NCBI GenBank assembly: GCA_037190805.1
Contig: JBBCJR010000004.1
Coordinates: 434,001 to 498,000 of the forward strand
Source of the DNA: JBBCJR01 sp037190805
GTDB taxonomy: Bacteria; Pseudomonadota; Alphaproteobacteria; Sphingomonadales; Sphingomonadaceae
Length of the DNA stretch: 64,000 nucleotides
Reading direction: 5' to 3'
Each line of letters begins with the position of its first letter. Positions within the stretch are counted from its first letter, which is position 1. Made by a program: the position numbers and the translations under genes. Shown in pieces: positions 17,568-26,482 of this stretch. The notes under the pieces are model-generated. The model did no database searches. It worked only from the letters and a program-made list of their open reading frames with translations, and was not told the DNA's origin.

Positions 17568-17979
17568 GCTTGGTCCTGATCAGTCCGAAGAAGCGGGGTC
17601 CCGACCAGCAAGTGCCCGTGATGAGCCTGGCGATCTGGCTGAGCGAGGTGTAGTTCTGCTCCTGGTAGAGATAGCCCTCGGCCAGCACCTCGACATGATG
17701 GGTCTCACCTCGCCAGCTGCGGACCAAGCGGGTGCCGGGGCGGATCGCGGCGCTGGTGTCCCCTGCCCTGCCGTTCGGGTTCAGAACCGCACGCAGCTGG
17801 CGGACCGTCGCAGCGGGCAGGCTGCCATAGCGGCGCTCCTGAAGCGTGTAGGCAATGCCGAGGCGTAGCAGCTCGGTGCCGACCCGTGGCGGCTCGGTCT
17901 CATATACCCTCTGCCACTGCTCGCGGAGCACCGCGAGCGGCGCAACCTCCAGGGCGGCCAGTCTGGTTGCCAGGGTCAT
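17560..17979 (-). CDS. DUF2924 family protein
   Basis: This 139-residue protein has the DUF2924 features, including AALEVAPLAVLREQWQRVYE at the N-terminus, a basic middle, GTRLVRSWRGETHHVEVLAEG and a C-terminal YTSLSQIARLITGTCWSGPRFFGL. That last segment is a strongly conserved RAMA-like nucleic-acid-associated region. Function is not established. It overlaps the DUF3489 gene (ATGA, 4 bp) and the recombinase (8 bp), so all three are translated as a unit. It probably acts with the recombinase as a directionality or DNA-binding factor, which is inference. Confidence 0.88.
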   Translation of the reverse strand: MTLATRLAALEVAPLAVLREQWQRVYETEPPRVGTELLRLGIAYTLQERRYGSLPAATVRQLRAVLNPNGRAGDTSAAIRPGTRLVRSWRGETHHVEVLAEGYLYQEQNYTSLSQIARLITGTCWSGPRFFGLIRTKRG

Positions 17980-18215
17980 TGAGCCGCGCCTGGGCGGAGC
18001 CGGTAGCAGGTCATGCCATTGACCCGCGCCGTGCGCTCTACTGCCAGGCCGCGCTTGCGCAGACCGGTGAGGAAGGCGCGGATACTATGCGGTTGCCAGC
18101 CGGTCTCGGCCGCGATGTCGTCGAGGGTGGCGCCCTGGGGGCGGGCCAGCAATCGCCGGACCGTGGCAGCCTTGGTCGGCGCCTGGCCGACGGTGAGCTG
18201 GGAAAGGGTGATCAT
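17976..18215 (-). CDS. DUF3489 family small helix-turn-helix protein
   Basis: This 79-residue protein starts from the ATG at 18215; longer in-frame starts upstream give unlikely sequence. It is essentially one winged-helix domain: TKAATVRRLLARPQGATLDDIAAETGW, then HSIRAFLTGLRKRGLAVERT, an HTH with recognition helix and wing. DUF3489 proteins accompany DUF2924 and large serine recombinases and may regulate the operon or assist recombination. A 201-bp gap separates it from the divergent small ORF at 18417, which should hold both promoters. Confidence 0.85.
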   Translation of the reverse strand: MITLSQLTVGQAPTKAATVRRLLARPQGATLDDIAAETGWQPHSIRAFLTGLRKRGLAVERTARVNGMTCYRLRPGAAQ

Positions 18216-18416
18216 GGTCGTGCTCCTGAGGGCTGGCAACATGCCAGGTCCCACGAGGACAAGCCCCGCGATCCGCAGGGCCGTGGTCGGCCGCAATCCT
18301 CGCCGACTCACAACCGCACTAGCGCTCCGATCACCAGCGAAGTCCAGTCGGATAAGAAACGACGCGAGTAAAAGCTGCGGCTGGACTTTCAAAACCCTGC
18401 ACGCCTTGTTGTCCCC

Positions 18417-18611
18417 ATGACCGACACCGAGAAAGTTCGCAGTCACCTGATGACCATGGCCGCCATGATCATCGAGGATATCGATATCCTGCGGCTCATC
18501 GCCCGCGAGCCTCCCTCAGCCCAGGAGCTAGCGACCGTCAGAGGCCAGATCGCTGAGGTCGCCACTCTTATCGCTGCAGCTGAGGCCATCGAGCGGATAT
18601 CGCTCGACTAG
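18417..18611 (+). CDS. Small hypothetical helical protein
   Basis: This 64-residue, mildly acidic, fully helical protein has the pattern VRSHLMTMAAMIIEDID...ELATVRGQIAEVATLIAAAE. It is divergent from the DUF3489-DUF2924-recombinase operon. Such small helical ORFs are common companions of that trio in sphingomonad islands. No domain is recognised. Codon use and an uninterrupted frame between two spacers support it, but no strong ribosome binding site is visible. Confidence 0.6.
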   Translation: MTDTEKVRSHLMTMAAMIIEDIDILRLIAREPPSAQELATVRGQIAEVATLIAAAEAIERISLD

Positions 18612-18838
18612 GTGACTGCTTCGCGCCCTAATTACGGCCGTCGGCCGGCAGTTTTGCAGCTGCCAAAAGCGGACAGTCCCAGATGTCGAGATCGCCAAGC
18701 GTCGAGGTCTATCCGAAATGATCAGCTAGGAGTGCGCGTGGTTTTAAATTGCATCCGATACGAAAGCATCATTTCACCCTCTGCTCTTGAACACCTATTC
18801 TCGGACCCCATATGTTCTCGGGCAAAGGGGGGTGTTGC

Positions 18839-19870
18839 ATGGCAAAGCGTTTCCCGTGGAAGAGTAATTATCGCAGTATCCCGGCGTTCGTGACAGAGGC
18901 TTTGGATCAGATCGAAGGTCGTCTGATTCAAATCGCTGCAACGAAAAAGATCCCTCGTACTGAGATCGACGGCGGACAATATCTCCATGTCGGCCTGCGT
19001 GTCGATCATGGAAGGGTTGTCGCGTCCGGTCCAGTCTCGCCGCTCGCCGATGCCGGCAAATGGTCTGAGCGGAACGCGTTCGGTTGGGACCGCAAGCGGC
19101 ATGATTGGCCAATGGTCCCCAAGACGTGGACCTTCGAATCCCCGAACTTCGGTGATGGTGCTCGAAACGGATGGACGATGCGGTCGTGGACCAAGGACGT
19201 TTATCAACATCAGGTTTTCGAGCCCCAGGGCATGATGATCGAGCCGATGGTGCTCGAAGACCGAGGCGGCGATCATGTCGTGATTAAGTTCGCCCTCACT
19301 CCCTTGTTGGATCGTGACATGGTGGAGTTTGAGCTCATGCTCCTCTGGTCGATCAACGTCCTACAAGAGAACGCAGGAACCACGGGCGTTTTTGCCGGCG
19401 ACGCAACTGCCAACGACTACAAAGCAACGATCACGCTCGACTGGCAAATTTTTCCGCCCGGGACCGTAGACGAGGTGGTCGCTCGGCTTACCGGTACAGC
19501 TCGACCGGTGAACGCGCCGGACTTCGAGAGGCATGTCCGCGATCGCGTTCGCCTGTTCGAGAGCTTTAACCCAACCAACTACATCCGAGGCCAAGGTGGG
19601 TTCGGATCGTATTTTGGCGCCCAGTTCGCCGACGACTTGGTGGTGTTTGAGAACCTGAAATACGGCAACGCAGTGTATCTGCTTTATCAGAATTGGGACG
19701 AGGTTTCGCGGCGGTCGCGTCTCGACTTGCTGCGAGATCAAGATGCGCACTTCGATCGCGTGGTCCATAAAGACGGCTGGGAGGGCCATTTGACCGCCTT
19801 GCTTCATGACAAGTTATTCGAGCGCGGGCTTCGGCGGCGGCGGAATGGTTATCGCTCCAAGCGCGGCTGA
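18839..19870 (+). CDS. Hypothetical protein upstream of YobI-like ATPase
   Basis: This is a 343-residue soluble protein. The ATG at 18839 has a strong AAGGGGGG site 6 bases before it, and is preferred over an in-frame ATG at 18812. I recognise no domain. It begins with a basic FPWKSNYRSIPAFVTEALDQIEGRL and has a tryptophan-rich central part (FGWDRKRHDWPMVPKTWTFESP), an acidic patch around DRDMVEFELMLLWSINVLQE, and a basic tail (RRRRNGYRSKRG). It lies 127 bp before the YobI-like ATPase on the same strand, so the two may form one functional unit. Base composition is lower in GC than the backbone, consistent with transfer. Confidence 0.8.
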   Translation: MAKRFPWKSNYRSIPAFVTEALDQIEGRLIQIAATKKIPRTEIDGGQYLHVGLRVDHGRVVASGPVSPLADAGKWSERNAFGWDRKRHDWPMVPKTWTFESPNFGDGARNGWTMRSWTKDVYQHQVFEPQGMMIEPMVLEDRGGDHVVIKFALTPLLDRDMVEFELMLLWSINVLQENAGTTGVFAGDATANDYKATITLDWQIFPPGTVDEVVARLTGTARPVNAPDFERHVRDRVRLFESFNPTNYIRGQGGFGSYFGAQFADDLVVFENLKYGNAVYLLYQNWDEVSRRSRLDLLRDQDAHFDRVVHKDGWEGHLTALLHDKLFERGLRRRRNGYRSKRG

Positions 19871-19997
19871 TAAGAGGAATGATGCCGACATTGGTTAACA
19901 ATGCTTCCGAAACACATCGCGGTCTGACGCCGATGGTGCGGTTTGAATCGGGACCAAGGGCGTTAGTGGCAAGCGCGGTTGTGTTAGTTCGAGCGCA

Positions 19998-22900
19998 ATG
20001 AAATCGCGCACCACATTAGTCCTTCGTGGGATTAGCGTACGGCTGGGCCGAGCAGCGGCCTTCTTGGATAAACTGACGCACCCAACCAGCGCCGCGTCGA
20101 AGTTTATCGACCTCGCCCCGACTGATGAGGCCGACAAGGAGGGTGTCTACGCCGAAGCCCTCAACTACGCCACGACAAACGAGAGGGTGTTCAACATAGC
20201 GCTTACGGGTCCGTATGGATCGGGCAAGAGCAGCATCATCAAGTCGTTCCTGAAGCGCTACCCGCGACCGGCGCTAAACATTTCACTAGCCGCCTTCGTG
20301 CCGGGGGTCGATGCGGTTAGTAAAGAGGTCCATCGTCAAGAGATCGAAAGAAGCATCCTGCAGCAGATGCTCTACGGCGCGGACGCGAACAGGCTCCCGC
20401 TGTCGCGCTTCAAGCGAATTCGATCACCCGGCTTCTTGTCGATCTTCAAGACCCTCTTCATCCTGATCGGCGTAGCGGCCACCGCCTACGTGTTCCTCAA
20501 CCGCCAGACCATAATCGGCGGCACCTTCCTCAGCCCGCTGGCGATGAGCAACTGGCTGCATCTGGGGAGCGTCGCGCTGGCGGGCCTCTTCCTATGGATG
20601 GCGATCCACCATTTCTACGTCGCCAGCTTCGGCCTGTCGTTGAAGAGCATATCGTTGAAGGACATCGAGATAAAGCCGGCTTCGGATGCGGGGGAGTCCA
20701 TCCTGAACCGTCACCTCGACGAGATCATCTACTTCTTCCAATCCACGGATTACGAACTCGTCGTCGTTGAGGATCTCGATCGTTTCAACGATGCGGACAT
20801 CTTCGTCACGCTCCGGGAGATCAACAGTCTGGTGAACGCCAATGCCGGCGTCACGCGGCAAATTAGGTTCCTGTACGCCCTGAGGGACGACATGTTTGTC
20901 AACACCGATAGGACCAAGTTCTTCGAATTCATCATCCCCGTCATCCCCATCATCAACGCTTCGAACTCGATCGACATGGTGTTGGATCAAGGCAAGCGGC
21001 TGGCTCTCACGGAACGCCTGAACCGTCAGTTCCTACGCGAGGTCTCGAGATACCTCAGCGATCTCCGGCTGATCACGAACATCTTCAACGAATACGCGAT
21101 CTACGTGGCCAACCTCGAGGCCGACGACCAGAACCTGCTCGATGCAAACAAGCTGCTGGCCGTCCTGATATACAAGAACGTCTATCCGAAGGATTTCGAG
21201 GATCTCCATCGCGGAGAGGGAAATCTCGCAAAGATCCTCGCCCGCCACGATGATCTCGTCGCGCGGGGCGAGGCCGCTCACAGGTCGGAGATTGCCGCCT
21301 TGGAGCGAAGGACGGTCGCGGCTGAGCGGCAGACCCCCGCCGATGTACGGGAGTTGAACCAGATCTACGCCATGGCGCTCGTCGAGCAGCTCCCGGAAAA
21401 CGTCTCCCAGATCAACGTAGATGGTCAACCCTGGATCTCATGGCGGCAACTGCCCGAGCAGGATCCCTTCGAACCGTGGATCAGCGCTGCACGAGTCAAC
21501 TACCGCACGATGCAGGGTTACAACCAGTCGATGCAGCTGACGGACATCGACGACAAGGTCGATCCCGACCGAACCTATTCGCAGCGCCGGGACGAGATCC
21601 TCCAAAAGTCGGATGCCGCGAAACTTGAGAGCCAACGCCGGATAGCGGATCTCAGGACGGCGATCGCCAAGCTCCGGACGATGAAGTTCAATGAACTGTT
21701 CCGCTTAACCCCGGAGAGCGTCGAAGACCTGTTCGAGGGTGCCGGAGAAAACGTCGAGCTCGCCCGCTTCCTTGTCATGGAAGGCTATCTCGACGACACC
21801 TACTATCAATACACATCATTGTTTCACTCGGGCCGTCTATCGCCCAACGACAACAAGTTTCTCATCCAGATCAGGGCGTTCATCACCCCCGATCCCGACT
21901 TCCAGATCGACAATGCCAAGGAAGTCGTCGACGCGATGCGCGATACCGATTTCGGACAAGGATATGTACTCAACGTCAAGCTGGTCGACTGCCTGCTCAG
22001 CGATCAGGGACGCTACGCCGATCAGATCGCGAAGCTGCTTGGGCTCGTATCGGCGGAATTCGACAGGTGCGAGGCCTTTCTCGAAGCCTACTATGTGGGC
22101 GGGAAGCGAACGCCGGCGCTGCTCACGAGGCTCGCCTCCTTCTGGAAGCAGTTCATCCCGACAGCGCTGATGAGTCAGCGAGGCATCTCGCACGCAACCC
22201 GGCTGGTCGCGGACTTGTCCGAAGAAACGCTCCGGAACCTGGCCGAGGGCAACGAGCTTCCCGCATTCGTGTCGGAACGCCTCCCGGAGATCCTGGCACA
22301 CGTGCCGGAACTTCCGCCCCAGCGCCTCAAGTTGCTGAAGATTGAAGTGGAGAGCCTGCCCGCGATCGGCGAGCACCCTTCGATCGCCCGAGCGATGGCG
22401 GAAGCCGGGCTGTTCGAACTCACGGTCGAGAACGTGGAATACGCCTATCGGGTCCTGGGCGGATCGGACCTCCATACCCTGGCAACCAGAAACTACACGA
22501 CGCTCCGGTCGATGGGCAGCGACATGCTGGACGGCAGGATCGAACGCGAATTCGAGGCCTACCTCGACGAAGTCCTCTTGAAGCTCGACGGCAATACGGA
22601 CGAGGACGTATCTTCCATATTGGCGATCCTACGGCGCGACGATGTCGACTCTGGTAGCCTGCGCAGATTCGTCGAACGCCAGTCAGCACTCGTGCCCGAA
22701 CTAAGCCAGGTTCCCGAAAACCTGCACGCGATGCTGTTCGATCTGCGTAGGATCAGTCCGACGTGGGAAAACTGCCTCGCATTCTTGAGTGGTAGCGGGT
22801 TCGATGAGGCGCAACTGATTTCCTATCTGGAAAATGGCAGCGAACGGGCAGCCCTGCTCGAGAAACCCATACCAGCCGATCCAGAATCACAACCGTTGCG

Positions 22901-23606
22901 AACGTTCCTTTTGAACGCCGCAGGCCTCTCCGACGCCGCCTACTCGGACTACGTCGCGGCATTACCGAAGCCATTCGGGCGGTTTCCCGAAAACCTCGAG
23001 GACTCGAAACGCGAGATCCTGATCAATCGGCGGAAGATCACGTTCACCAAGGAGAGCTTCGACGATCTCGCGGACGAGGTCGATCTGCAGGTCCTCTTCG
23101 TTACCGCAAACATCGAGGCCTACATCAACGAGCCGGACATGCTCGGTCTCGATGACGACTTCTTGGAAAGTCTTCTCGAAGCGGACCTCACCGAAGAGCA
23201 GAAGACGTCGGTGATAAGCCTCATAAACCTCGATTCAGTCATCGAACTACCGGAACGGGCCGCCCTCATCGGTCCGATCATCGACCGCACCAACTTCGAC
23301 GTTTCGGGCCTGAAGGCCGACGTCGCGAAAAGCCTGATCGCGCATTCCGCACCGCTCTCGACGCGGATCTCGCTCTTGAACAAGGCCCACGCCGTCCTGA
23401 CGGACGACGACGTCCGCCAGGTCCTCGCCGGGTTGCCGGCCCCCTACTCTGAGATAAAGACCGGGTATTACGCGAGATTGGACAACAATTCGGAGAACAG
23501 GACGTTGCTCGGTTGGCTGGATTCGAGAAACATCATATCATCTTGGAGCATTGAAAGCGGCCTCTTCTTCACCGAATATCTGCGCGTCAATCTCTACAGG
23601 CGTTGA
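19998..23606 (+). CDS. YobI/KAP-like P-loop ATPase, membrane-inserted
   Basis: This 1202-residue protein has a conserved N-terminal entry FIDLAPTDEADKEGVYAEAL (37-56) and Walker A GPYGSGKSS (71-79). Two hydrophobic segments follow (about 149-168 and 190-209), then Walker B LVVVEDLDRF (254-263) and the sensor-like FLYALRDDMF. Membrane helices between Walker A and B are the layout of KAP-family and YobI-type ATPases, related to STAND proteins. A coiled-coil stretch near 420-450 (EIAALERRTVAAERQ) leads to a C-terminal helical-repeat region of about 750 residues that could sense a ligand. It sits in a recombinase-bearing island after an unknown 343-residue protein. Anti-phage defence is a reasonable hypothesis, not a demonstration. 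Confidence 0.85.
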   Translation: MKSRTTLVLRGISVRLGRAAAFLDKLTHPTSAASKFIDLAPTDEADKEGVYAEALNYATTNERVFNIALTGPYGSGKSSIIKSFLKRYPRPALNISLAAFVPGVDAVSKEVHRQEIERSILQQMLYGADANRLPLSRFKRIRSPGFLSIFKTLFILIGVAATAYVFLNRQTIIGGTFLSPLAMSNWLHLGSVALAGLFLWMAIHHFYVASFGLSLKSISLKDIEIKPASDAGESILNRHLDEIIYFFQSTDYELVVVEDLDRFNDADIFVTLREINSLVNANAGVTRQIRFLYALRDDMFVNTDRTKFFEFIIPVIPIINASNSIDMVLDQGKRLALTERLNRQFLREVSRYLSDLRLITNIFNEYAIYVANLEADDQNLLDANKLLAVLIYKNVYPKDFEDLHRGEGNLAKILARHDDLVARGEAAHRSEIAALERRTVAAERQTPADVRELNQIYAMALVEQLPENVSQINVDGQPWISWRQLPEQDPFEPWISAARVNYRTMQGYNQSMQLTDIDDKVDPDRTYSQRRDEILQKSDAAKLESQRRIADLRTAIAKLRTMKFNELFRLTPESVEDLFEGAGENVELARFLVMEGYLDDTYYQYTSLFHSGRLSPNDNKFLIQIRAFITPDPDFQIDNAKEVVDAMRDTDFGQGYVLNVKLVDCLLSDQGRYADQIAKLLGLVSAEFDRCEAFLEAYYVGGKRTPALLTRLASFWKQFIPTALMSQRGISHATRLVADLSEETLRNLAEGNELPAFVSERLPEILAHVPELPPQRLKLLKIEVESLPAIGEHPSIARAMAEAGLFELTVENVEYAYRVLGGSDLHTLATRNYTTLRSMGSDMLDGRIEREFEAYLDEVLLKLDGNTDEDVSSILAILRRDDVDSGSLRRFVERQSALVPELSQVPENLHAMLFDLRRISPTWENCLAFLSGSGFDEAQLISYLENGSERAALLEKPIPADPESQPLRTFLLNAAGLSDAAYSDYVAALPKPFGRFPENLEDSKREILINRRKITFTKESFDDLADEVDLQVLFVTANIEAYINEPDMLGLDDDFLESLLEADLTEEQKTSVISLINLDSVIELPERAALIGPIIDRTNFDVSGLKADVAKSLIAHSAPLSTRISLLNKAHAVLTDDDVRQVLAGLPAPYSEIKTGYYARLDNNSENRTLLGWLDSRNIISSWSIESGLFFTEYLRVNLYRR

Positions 23607-24058
23607 ACCAGTGAGCGAGGCCGGAAGATACACGTGTAGCGTTGGAAAATGAGTGCGTCGTTGCACTTGAATGATCGTCCGAAGTCGCGAACTACAAAGC
23701 TGCCCGGGATAGCGAAATCTCGGTCTTTGCGGCTTCCGCCGCGTAAACGATGGTCCGTTTTTTCACCTGTGACCGTCTGAAAGCTGCCAGTCGGCAATCG
23801 GCCCAGTTGCCGCCGTTAGCTTGGCACGAATGTAGGGTAGCTTTCGGAGCATTGAAGCCTACGAAGAGCCGCTATGTCGGCGGACATGGGCACCAGAATC
23901 TGATCCCCATTTGGTACCCCGCCAGATTTGAGGGATTAGGCAATTGGGCCGGCAGTGGATGACCGCCACAATCAGCTCGGTTTATATGGCACCTTCTTCT
24001 CCGCTAACGCACTCGCTGCCACCGTCCTCCTTCTGGCTCTGATCAACTGGTTCTGACC
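23607..24058. other. Gene-free stretch with a degenerate repeat
   Basis: I see no credible gene in these 452 bp. At about 23748-23850 lies a sequence related to one at 32451-32556 (CTGAAA-x-C-x-GCCAGTC block). It may be a dispersed sphingomonad repeat or the relic of a transferred segment. Confidence 0.5.
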
Positions 24059-26407
24059 CTAGCGCTGGTTCCCAGAGGCTGGAGTCGGCCGCAGTACCAG
24101 CCGGTGAACCGTCTCGCGATCGACGGCATTGCGGGTGAATGCGAGCGGAAAGAACTCGCCCCGACTCCAGGGTTCGAGCAAATTCGCGTAAAATGGGCTG
24201 CCCGGCTGCCCCGATTGCCCTGGCGCAATGGTCACGAGTGATCGATCGAGATCCGAAAAGTCCGTAATCAGACGGTAAACCGATCCGGTGGCGTTCACGG
24301 TTTCCGCTCCTCCGTCGCGCTCTATGGTCGGCAGATCGTAAGCCGCGACGAGCGGATGTTTGAACACGCTCTGATGCATACGGCCCCAGCGCCAGCCATT
24401 CATGTCGGCGCCGAACTGCGCGGCCAACGTAGTGACAGCGGTCGCCAGCCCAGCCTCCACGAGCGGTTGTCGAGCGGCGGTCGAGGCCGCACGCAACTGG
24501 TTCATATCGACGGCTTGCCGCCAGGCGCGGAAAATCGCTGCCGCAGCACTGCCCTTCTTCATGTCGTGGTCCCACTCCGCCACGAGCACACGCGCACGCT
24601 CGACATCGGGCGTGGCGGCGGTCCACCCCCTAAACCAATCGGCGAGCCGCTCGGCTTCGACACTGCGCACATCGAGCAGTAGCCGGCGCGCGTCCTCGGT
24701 GGTGAATTGCCGTCCGCGGCTCAGTTGCTCGGATATCCGCTCCTGACGCCAATAAGGCGGCCGACCGTGAAAGAAGAGTGGATCCTTGAATCCCGGTGGG
24801 TGGATGTTGTTGTTTGCCGTGGCGATCCAGCCGCGCGCTGGATTATACTCTTCCGGCAGATCATCCCGCAGCCCTTCCCATTCGAAGGCGCCGGTGCCTG
24901 GCACCGGCAGCCGCCCGTCCCAGCCACGGCGGCGCGGCGCCGCCGCGCTGACGCGGAACGCGATGTGGCCGTCGGCGTCGGCGCAGACAAGGTTGGTCGG
25001 GGGGCTGTGGAGAAAGCGTGATTCGGTCAGGCAGTCCCTAGCTGACATCGCCTGGTCCAATCGTAGCCCGCCAAGATACTCTGCCGTGCCGGGCTCCTGG
25101 AGCGACGACCGAAGCGCATAGGCGAGGTTGCGCTCCTTGTCCTCGTAGAAGATGGGGCCGTGTCGTCCGATCTTGATCGTGATCGTGCGGGGCGCCTCGC
25201 CCTTAACGGCGATCGTCTCGGTGAGCGTCTCGAACGGCTCCCACGCGCCGCGATATTCCATCTCGCCGGCGTTCGCCGGGTTCAACTTCTCGACAAAGAC
25301 GTCCGCCTCATCGGTGCCCGTCGCCGTGCGTCCCCAGGCGACCCGGCCATTGTGGCCGCGTATGACCCCCGGAAGCCCTGGTTCAGTGGCGCCGATCATG
25401 CGCCAACCCGGCGCCTCGAGATGTATCACGTAGCGCCACGCGGGCAGCGTTACCTCGCGGTGGGGATCATCGATCATGAGCGCCTTACTGCTAGCCGTCA
25501 GCCCAGCGCTGATCGCCCAGTTGTTGCTGCCCGGCGACAGTTCGGGCGCCCCGTTCGCTTCGGTGAACGCCCCGCCCGGCCAGTCGCGGTACGGTGCGAC
25601 CAGCTCCGGACGCGGGAAGTCGCCGTACATGTCGCCGTCCAGCGCCCGAATGACGTCGTCGCTGATCAGCCCCACGTCGAGGCCCGCAGGCACCCGCAAC
25701 TCACCCCACGGATCCGGCTGCGCGCGGCGGTTCGCCTCAGCGGCACCGAAGCGCGCGACGTCCTGTGCGAGGCGGAGCTCCCGACGCGCACTTTGGATCG
25801 CGGCTGACATCCGTGCCCGGTACAGGATGTCCTCCGGCGCCCATGGCTCCGGGCGAATGCCGGTCAACACAAACTCGACGGGCAGATTGTCGCCGGCTTG
25901 CGCCATGAATGCGTTAATGCCTGCCGCATAAGCCGTGAAAATCCGGCGCGCGTCCGGATGGTATGACGACCATTCGCGGTCGTCGAACGGACCGCGGTAC
26001 TTCAGCAGGCGGACGAGGCGGTCGTGGGGAACGCCGGCCGGTCCCATGATCTCCGCCACGCGTCCTTGCGCGATCCGTCGAGACATCTCCATCTGCCACA
26101 GGCGGTCCTGTGCCAGAACGAAGCCCTGCGCGAAGAACAGGTCAGTATCGTTGGTGGCGTAGATATGAGGAACGCCCCAGCGGTCACGCCGAATCTCAAC
26201 CTCGTCACGGAGCCCGGGGATCGTCACGGTCCCGTCGATCTGTGCCAGAGCGCGTTGCGCCAGGGCCTCGAACTTGGCGGGCGCATCGCCGCCAGCGCTG
26301 TTTTGGGGGCCGCAGGCGAACATCAGCGCCGCACACGCCACGACGGCGTATCTTCGGCCCGCCGACCGCCAGTTCGTCCTGCGCCTGCCAGCTGGCTGTC
26401 GTGTCAT
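24059..26407 (-). CDS. Penicillin acylase family lipoprotein
   Basis: This 782-residue Ntn-hydrolase precursor starts from the ATG at 26407; in-frame starts at 26452 and 26458 also exist. A basic, arginine-rich N-terminus leads to a short hydrophobic stretch ending LMFACGPQ, a possible lipobox with Cys32. The family features are IRRDRWGVPHIYATND (73-87) and the autoprocessing site SPGSNNWAIS, where Ser294 becomes the N-terminal nucleophile of the beta chain. The family cleaves amide bonds of penicillins, N-acyl homoserine lactones, cyclic lipopeptides and other N-acyl compounds. The upstream amidase, 75 bp away on the same strand, suggests joint degradation of an amide. The substrate is unknown. 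Confidence 0.9.
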   Translation of the reverse strand: MTRQPAGRRRTNWRSAGRRYAVVACAALMFACGPQNSAGGDAPAKFEALAQRALAQIDGTVTIPGLRDEVEIRRDRWGVPHIYATNDTDLFFAQGFVLAQDRLWQMEMSRRIAQGRVAEIMGPAGVPHDRLVRLLKYRGPFDDREWSSYHPDARRIFTAYAAGINAFMAQAGDNLPVEFVLTGIRPEPWAPEDILYRARMSAAIQSARRELRLAQDVARFGAAEANRRAQPDPWGELRVPAGLDVGLISDDVIRALDGDMYGDFPRPELVAPYRDWPGGAFTEANGAPELSPGSNNWAISAGLTASSKALMIDDPHREVTLPAWRYVIHLEAPGWRMIGATEPGLPGVIRGHNGRVAWGRTATGTDEADVFVEKLNPANAGEMEYRGAWEPFETLTETIAVKGEAPRTITIKIGRHGPIFYEDKERNLAYALRSSLQEPGTAEYLGGLRLDQAMSARDCLTESRFLHSPPTNLVCADADGHIAFRVSAAAPRRRGWDGRLPVPGTGAFEWEGLRDDLPEEYNPARGWIATANNNIHPPGFKDPLFFHGRPPYWRQERISEQLSRGRQFTTEDARRLLLDVRSVEAERLADWFRGWTAATPDVERARVLVAEWDHDMKKGSAAAAIFRAWRQAVDMNQLRAASTAARQPLVEAGLATAVTTLAAQFGADMNGWRWGRMHQSVFKHPLVAAYDLPTIERDGGAETVNATGSVYRLITDFSDLDRSLVTIAPGQSGQPGSPFYANLLEPWSRGEFFPLAFTRNAVDRETVHRLVLRPTPASGNQR

Positions 26408-26482
26408 CGCCGTTATCTCCGTCCTATCGAGTCGGATGCACAACGGAGTCATGTGCACATGACTCGGCGACGTGCCCCCAGG

